Positions 58,900-64,000 of a DNA stretch of 64,000 bases are shown piece by piece (the stretch's first letter is position 1; each line of letters starts with the position of its first letter). Both the position numbers and the translations under genes were made by a program. Under the pieces are notes generated by a model. The model saw nothing but the letters and a program-made list of their open reading frames with translations. It was not told the origin of the DNA and did not search any database. The stretch lies in NCBI GenBank assembly GCA_949752795.1, contig OX457061.1, forward strand, positions 38,472,338 through 38,536,337, given 5' to 3'. Origin of the DNA: Hyperoodon ampullatus (lineage: Eukaryota; Chordata; Mammalia; Artiodactyla; Ziphiidae).

Positions 58900-60478
58900 A
58901 AAATGGCAATAGTAAGTCCTTACCTATCAATAACTCTTTAAATGTAAATAGACTAAATTCTCTAACCAAAAGGCATAGAGTGGGTGAATGGAGAAAATAA
59001 AACAAGACCCAACTATATGTTGCCTATAAGAGACTCACTTCAGCTTCAAGGACACACAATGGCAAAAGATACTCCCTACAAATGGAAACTAACAAAGAGA
59101 AGAGGTATTTATATTTATATTAAACAAAAATAGGCTTTAAGTCAAAAGCTATAACAAGAGACAAAGAACATCATTGTATAATGATAAAGGGATCAATTCA
59201 TCAAGAGGATATAACCATAGTAAATATATATGCAACCAACATCAGAGCACTTAAATACATCAAGCAAATGCTATCAGATCTGAAGGGAATAATAGATAAC
59301 AATACAATAAGTAGGGGATTTCAATACCCCCACTTTCAGCAAAGGATAGATCATCCAGACAGAAAATCAATGTGAAAACATTGGATCTGAACTATACTTT
59401 AGAGCATATAGACCTAACAGATATACACAGAACATTTCACCCAACAGCAGCAGAATACACCTTCTGCTCAAGCCCACATGGAATAATCTCCAGGATAGAT
59501 CATATGTTAGGTCACAAAACCAGTCTTGACAAATTTTAAAAGACTGGAAATACACCAAATCTGACCAATGGTGTGGAACTAGAAATCAATAACAAGAGGA
59601 AACTGTAAAATTCACAAACGTAAATTAAACAACGCAGTCTTAAAAAGCCAATGGATCAAAGATAAAGTCAAAAGAGAAATCAAAAATACTTTGAGGCAAA
59701 CAAAAATGGAAACACAGTATACCTAAACTGATGGGATACAGCAAAAGCATTTCTAAGAGGGAAGTTGATAGTGATAAATTCCAACATTAAGAAAAAAGAA
59801 GCTCTCACATAAGCAACCTAACTTGATACCTCAAGGAACTACAAAAACAAAAACAAAGTCCAAAATAAGAAAAAAGAAGGAGATGACAAAGATTAGAGCA
59901 GAAGAAGTAAATCAAATATAGAATAGAAAAAACAAGAGAAAAGGTCAACAAAACTAAAAGTTGGTTTCTTGAAAAGATAAATAAAACTGACAAATGTTTA
60001 GCTAGACTTACCAAGAAAAAAAAGAAAGAACTCAAATAAGTAAAATTACCAGCAAAAGAGAGACATTACAACTGATACTACAGAAATTACAAAGAATTAT
60101 TAAGAGACTACTATGAACAATTACACACCAACAAATTGGACAACTTAGAAGAAATGGATGAGAAACATACAAACTACCAAGTCTGAATCATGAAGAAATA
60201 TAAAATTTGAACCGGCCAATAATGAATAAGGAGATTGAATTAGCAATCAAAAAGTTCCCAACAAAGAAAAGCCCAGGACCAGATAGCTTTACTAGTAAAC
60301 TCTACCAAACATTTAAAAAAGAGTTAACCCCAATTCCTCTCAAACTCTTCCAAAAAAATTGAAGAGTAGGAAACACTCCCAAACTCATTTTACAAAGCCA
60401 GCATTACCCTGACACCAAAGCCAGATAGTACACTACAAAATACTACAAACAAAACAAAAACAACAATAAAAAACCTAC
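58900..60478 (+). pseudogene. L1-H ORF2 pseudogene, N-terminal part only
   Basis: Endonuclease relics include 'aagactcacttcagcttc'-type QETHF sequence near 59030, the MIKGSIHQEDITIVNIYA block at 59181-59375 and SRIDHMLGHKTS near 59490. The RT start shows 'aaagcccaggaccagatagc' near 60266. It ends at about 60478, before the catalytic box. Frames are thoroughly broken. Confidence 0.75.
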
Positions 60479-60564
60479 AGAATTCATCTCAAACACCACA
60501 TTTTCCATGAAGCTTTTCTTGTTCTCCAAATGTGAGGAAAATGCATGTGTGCAAAATGCCTGGC

Positions 60565-60735
60565 CTCTGTTGTCAAATAGACCTGGGTTTGAATTCTGAC
60601 TACATTTAAAGCTCTATGGTCTTGGTCATATTTCTTAGCTTCTCTGAAGCCCAGTTATCTCACCTGTAAATTTGTTAGAAAATTATGCAAAATACTATAT
60701 GAAAAAATAGCTTGGCAAAGAGTCCCTCGATGCAT
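60565..60735 (+). mobile_element. MIR SINE
   Basis: The MIR core is readable in order: 'aatagacctgggtttgaattctgac', 'ctatggtcttggtcatattt', 'cttctctgaagcccagttatctcacc', 'aattatgcaaaatac'. Confidence 0.75.
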
Positions 60736-60817
60736 TTTGTCTCCCTTCTCTCTTCTTTCTACTTTAGAGAGTCACTAGACACACAAGATTAATTTGTCCC
60801 TCTGATTTGGAACTTAC

Positions 60818-60924
60818 CTGTACTGCAATTCAGCAGTGTCAACCATTTCCCCTATTGTCACCATTTTTCTTCTGCATTCTGCAATCAACTCAGGTTTGTT
60901 CAGTTGAGCACCAGAGGTCAGATG
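60818..60924 (-). CDS. Candidate internal exon A of an unknown minus-strand gene
   Basis: On the minus strand, tacactctttctccag ends at 60925, a strong pyrimidine tract plus AG. The 107-bp segment 60924..60818 then ends in CAG followed by a perfect donor GTAAGT. One frame is open throughout (35 codons plus 2 nt), starting HLTSGAQLNK and ending EMVDTAELQY. The other two frames have stops. The residue mix (Lys/Glu/Arg-rich, helical) looks like real protein, but I do not recognise it. The segment is not in a repeat I recognise. It leaves phase 2, whereas exon B enters in phase 0, so at least one more exon would be needed between them. Confidence 0.5.
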
Positions 60925-60926
60925 CT

Positions 60927-62068
60927 GGAGAAAGAGTGTACCTGACCAGCCCAACCTCAAAACTTTCAAAGGTAAATTGCAGAGGAATGAAATACAATCA
61001 GGTTCTACAAAACAGATTCTACCAAACCAGAGGTGATGAGGTAAGGAGGGTCACATAACAGCACAATCAGGGAGGCTTCAGGGAGATGGTGCAGTCTGGG
61101 CTCCCAGCCTACAGGATTGAGAGATTTGGATAAGTGAACCAGACCAACGAGGGCTCTACACAAAGGGACTTGCAGGAGCAAAGACTGAGAGGGGTAAATT
61201 AACCTGTAGTACTGTAAAGATGAGAGAACTCTTTTGGTTAAAGCAAATGGTTTGTGATGAAGAGCTATGAACAAAATTTGATAGGTGATTTAGGGACACA
61301 TTTTCAAATGGAAAAGAAACATTTTCTTCCATTAAATAAATTAAATACTAAATAATTTTATGTAAGTGTATCTTCCTATAACTATCAAATATGAGGGATA
61401 TTTTAGGGGTAATGAAAATGTTCTATAAATATTGTGGTGATAATTTAACTATACACTTCAAATGGGTGAATTTTATTGGATATAAATTATACCTCAATAG
61501 AGTTGAGGGTTTTTTTGAAAAAATAAAAGCATAATTGGGGGAAAGACAGTGCATTAAGTTGTTATTACTTCTGATTGCCAGTTCATGCTAGGTCTATTGT
61601 AATTTCTTTTAATCTCGGTTGCTCAAAGTAGATCCTTGATCCATATTAGTTGAGTGAATAAATGTTTCATAGGCAACTAAGTTAAATACAGTGTAAACTA
61701 AACATATTTGTTTCCTCATCTGTTTTATATTTAAGCCATTGAGGAAATTTTCTCCTTTTAAATATGCCTTTTGAACTCATGTCAAAATTTTAGAGGAAAT
61801 GATTTTGTTTTAAAAACTTCTTTTCTGAGAGAAAAGTTTTGAAAGTCCAGCCATGGCATCCACCTACACCAATAACGATTCAGGCTGAGATCTGAGCCAA
61901 CAGGAGGACAGATAGGCCCAAGGAAGCTTGATCAAAAATCCTTCTGTTTTTCTATATTGTATGCTTACTCATGGAAGAAAGCAAGTCATAAAACAAAGGA
62001 AGAAACTATATTGAAATGACCACATATCAGGATAACGTGCCAAGAGAAGAAATCGCAAAACCCTTATT
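60927..62068. other. Non-coding DNA, possibly intronic
   Basis: No repeat recognised with confidence. An 89-codon minus-strand open frame (61274..61005) contains an acceptor-like 'ttctctcatctttacag' but no good donor and unremarkable composition. It overlaps the upstream flank of candidate exon A, and I do not call it. Confidence 0.4.
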
Positions 62069-62312
62069 TAAAAATAAAATATGGGGCTTCCCTGGTGGCG
62101 CAGTGGTTGAGAGCCCGCCTGCCGATGCAGGGGACACGGGTTCGTGCCCGGTCCGGGAAGATCCCACATGCCGCGGAGCAGCTGGGCCCGTGAGCCATGG
62201 CCGCTGAGCCTGCGCGTCTGGAGCCTGTGCTCCGCAGCGGGAGAGGCCACAACAGTGAGGCCCGCGTACCACAAAAAAATAATAAATAAATAAATAATAA
62301 AAATAAAATATG
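62069..62312 (+). mobile_element. CHR-2 SINE with target-site duplications
   Basis: The body 62084-62297 starts ggcttccctggtggcgcag, has an (AAAT)n-rich tail, and a perfect 15-bp TSD taaaaataaaatatg at 62069-62083 and 62298-62312. Confidence 0.96.
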
Positions 62313-64000
62313 TCCTAGGCTGACAACAGAGAGCAAAGCTTGACCGGCTCAGACACCATCTTAGAGCACAGCGCTCTGCTGACACCTAGTGGCTTCGTTG
62401 CAAATGGCAGATGTGAACGTGAGAAATTGAGACTATAACATCCCTTATCAGAATCTACCCTAAAACTAACTGGTCCTAAATCTTTTTGTTTGTTTCTTTA
62501 TGCGTTTCAGATCATCTCATGGTTGCTGGTTATTTTCTAGGGCTACAGACCCTGCCTGCAGGGCTGACAATGGTCAAAATGTTTGAATAAATCAGGTTTA
62601 TTTTTGTCAGGGTTTCAAAAACCTTGTTTCTTTCTTTCTCTTCACATAGATACTTCACATTCCCTGACCACTTGGTGTAGCAAACCTCGCCCCCATCCAT
62701 CTCTTGACCCCACAAATGCTTGCTCCATTAGGTGCCACAGGTCAACCCAGCTGTATAAGGTGTTCAGAGGAAGCCCACTGATCACACCAAAGGGGAAGTG
62801 GGTGCTGGCTTCAGATTAACTGTGCTGGTTAAACAAATAAATCCCTAATCAGAAATTGAGGCACAATGACAAAGTGAAGAAGTTCAGGGGAAATATTCAG
62901 GAGCAGCGGTTACTTCTAAGGTCTCCTTTTGAGCCTAGCTCTGCCCCCGGAGTGTGAGGAATGGTAGGAGGGGAAGTAGAACTTTCTTTTTCAATTTTGA
63001 ATAAAAGGCCCTGGGAAGCAGACACCCACACTCGACCCATGGGCAGAAGGCCCATTCTGGACACAAAAGCCCCCAAGTGTGGATGTGATAGGAGCAGTTG
63101 TCACTGACACTCATGAGTGGGGCTGAAGTCTAGGTGAGACTTAGGGCTACCCAATAAGCTCTCTATGACAGGCACCCTGCGACCAAACAGGCTTTCTGAT
63201 TATTTTTCTCTCTTCTCTTCCTCCTTTAACAGTCCCCATCCCCTTAGTTCTTTTAATGATAGAAATTATAAGCCCAGAGGATGAGCCCTGCATATCATAG
63301 CCTGTCAACCATGCAAGTAGAGTCGCTCTGATCAAATAGCCTATGACAGACACAAGTCAAGCATTTTTCTTCCTTTCCTTTCTTTTTGTTCTAAGTGCAC
63401 ATTCCTAAGACAAAGGAATGAGCGATAGTATATTGTGTCTTAAAGGCAAGTCTGTGGTTGACTTGGCAGCAGACCATCATGTTGACAAAAGGTAATAAAT
63501 GCACAGATAATCCAGGGTTTTTGAACTTCAAGAAATTCTAGAAATCACCTACAGGGGTCTCTCTCAGGAAGGAATCTGACCCAGAGAGGTTAACTGACCC
63601 AAAACCATGCAGTGCTGTGTCAGAGTCCAGAGTAAAACTAGAGGACAGAGCTACAGGCACACCACAGACTTCATTTCAGTAGACACGTGTGCTTTTAGAC
63701 AACACTTATCTGTTTACTATAGGAAAATACTAATATATCTTGAGAGGGGAATCTCCTTTCTAAGTTTGGTACACTGTTAATAAAAATAGGCTTGAAACAA
63801 CAATATATTTTCTTTCATGAACTAACATTCTGTGTACTTTTATGTGAACCCTTGCATGCAACACTTGCTGCTTTGAATATTAGAAGTGTGTATTAAAGTG
63901 TGTATATAAAACACTTTTATATGAATGCACTTTTGCATATAAAAATATACAGCAAAATTAGGCTTTGGTTTTGTTTATTTTCTCTACAAAGTTCTACTTT
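62313..64000. other. Unannotated non-coding DNA
   Basis: I see no gene or repeat that I can name. A plus-strand acceptor-like site (ctttctctt then cacatag, near 62650) is followed by an open stretch to about 62730 but only a weak donor. The last 300 bp are AT-rich. Confidence 0.4.

Larger units (their letters stand above)
56985..60478 (+). mobile_element. L1-H, old plus-strand L1 truncated at its 3' end
   Basis: The 5'UTR (56985-57490) contains degenerate 'ccaggctccaggcca'-type repeats and matches the 5'UTR relic at 21500-21600. ORF1 relics span 57490-58400 and ORF2 relics about 58900-60478, ending within the RT domain after the 'ccaaagccagatag' block. The 3' half of ORF2 and the 3'UTR are missing. 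Because L1 insertions normally lose their 5' end, this loss must reflect later deletion or rearrangement. Confidence 0.8.

Noticed and set aside
61005..61274. 89-codon minus-strand open frame with an acceptor-like site at about 61212
   Set aside because: There is no good donor, the Leu/Pro-rich composition is unremarkable, and it ends just upstream of candidate exon A. It could be a further exon only if transcripts show it.
10220..62312. tRNA genes
   Set aside because: The tRNA-like heads with A/B-box-like sequence belong to CHR SINEs. Their flanking TSDs, tails and body sequences show retroposons, and no free-standing cloverleaf was noticed elsewhere.
62640..62760. Plus-strand exon-like stretch after a long pyrimidine tract and CACATAG
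   Set aside because: The frame is open but the only donors (ATTAG|GTGCC, ATAAG|GTGTT) are weak, and nothing else on the plus strand supports a gene.
1..64000. CRISPR array, operon, prophage or other prokaryotic system
   Set aside because: Repeat content is mammalian LINE/SINE/DNA-transposon sequence. There are no regularly spaced identical short repeats with unique spacers, and the tandem repeats seen are L1 5'UTR units or microsatellites.
1..64000. Endogenous retrovirus or LTR element
   Set aside because: No paired LTRs, primer-binding site or retroviral gene order was recognised. All RT-related frames are L1-type, by FADD box, endonuclease linkage and 3'UTR.

Overview
The window is mammalian nuclear DNA, almost certainly from a cetacean (whale or dolphin). 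The main evidence is eleven tRNA-derived SINEs that begin GGGCTTCCCTGGTGG, or a close variant, and carry the body of the cetacean/hippo CHR family. Most are the short, GC-rich CHR-2 type. Three are the longer, older CHR-1-like type. No ruminant BovB LINE was recognised. There is no bacterial, phage or operon-like content. All features were recognised by eye, so element ends are good to a few bases where a target-site duplication (TSD) is visible and to tens of bases otherwise.

Roughly two thirds of the window is LINE-1 (L1) in many age layers. Plus-strand L1-A (about 655-6993 and 13939-14885) is split by a later full-length L1-B (6994-13926), with a matching 12-bp TSD. Bases 14886-16295 hold further L1 3' ends and an antisense fragment. 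From 16.3 to 26.4 kb there is older sequence: one CHR-2 SINE, antisense and sense L1 relics, hAT-Charlie DNA transposons (MER5 and MER20 types) and MIR SINEs. L1-C (26447-34078) is split by a 5'-truncated L1-D (28104-30451), carries a 145-bp insert that looks like the 3' end of a processed mRNA, and has lost part of ORF2. L1-E (34079 to about 42085) is near full length and carries four CHR-2 SINEs. After a SINE and an L2 fragment come antisense L1-G (46555-48085), antisense near-full-length L1-F (50266-56200) and an old plus-strand L1-H (about 56440-60478).

No L1 here is intact. Each ORF1 or ORF2 has frameshifts, stops or insertions, and L1-E has lost a catalytic Asp of its reverse transcriptase. 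The long open frames are therefore L1 pseudogene pieces or their shadows.

Two short minus-strand segments in non-repeat DNA look like exons of a conventional split gene: 60924..60818 (107 bp) and 45319..45185 (135 bp). Each has one open frame bounded by a good acceptor and a good donor. I do not recognise the protein. If real, the right-hand part of the window is intronic sequence of an unnamed minus-strand gene expanded by L1 insertion. The rest appears intergenic or intronic, with no recognisable gene, RNA gene, CpG island or promoter other than the L1 5'UTRs.
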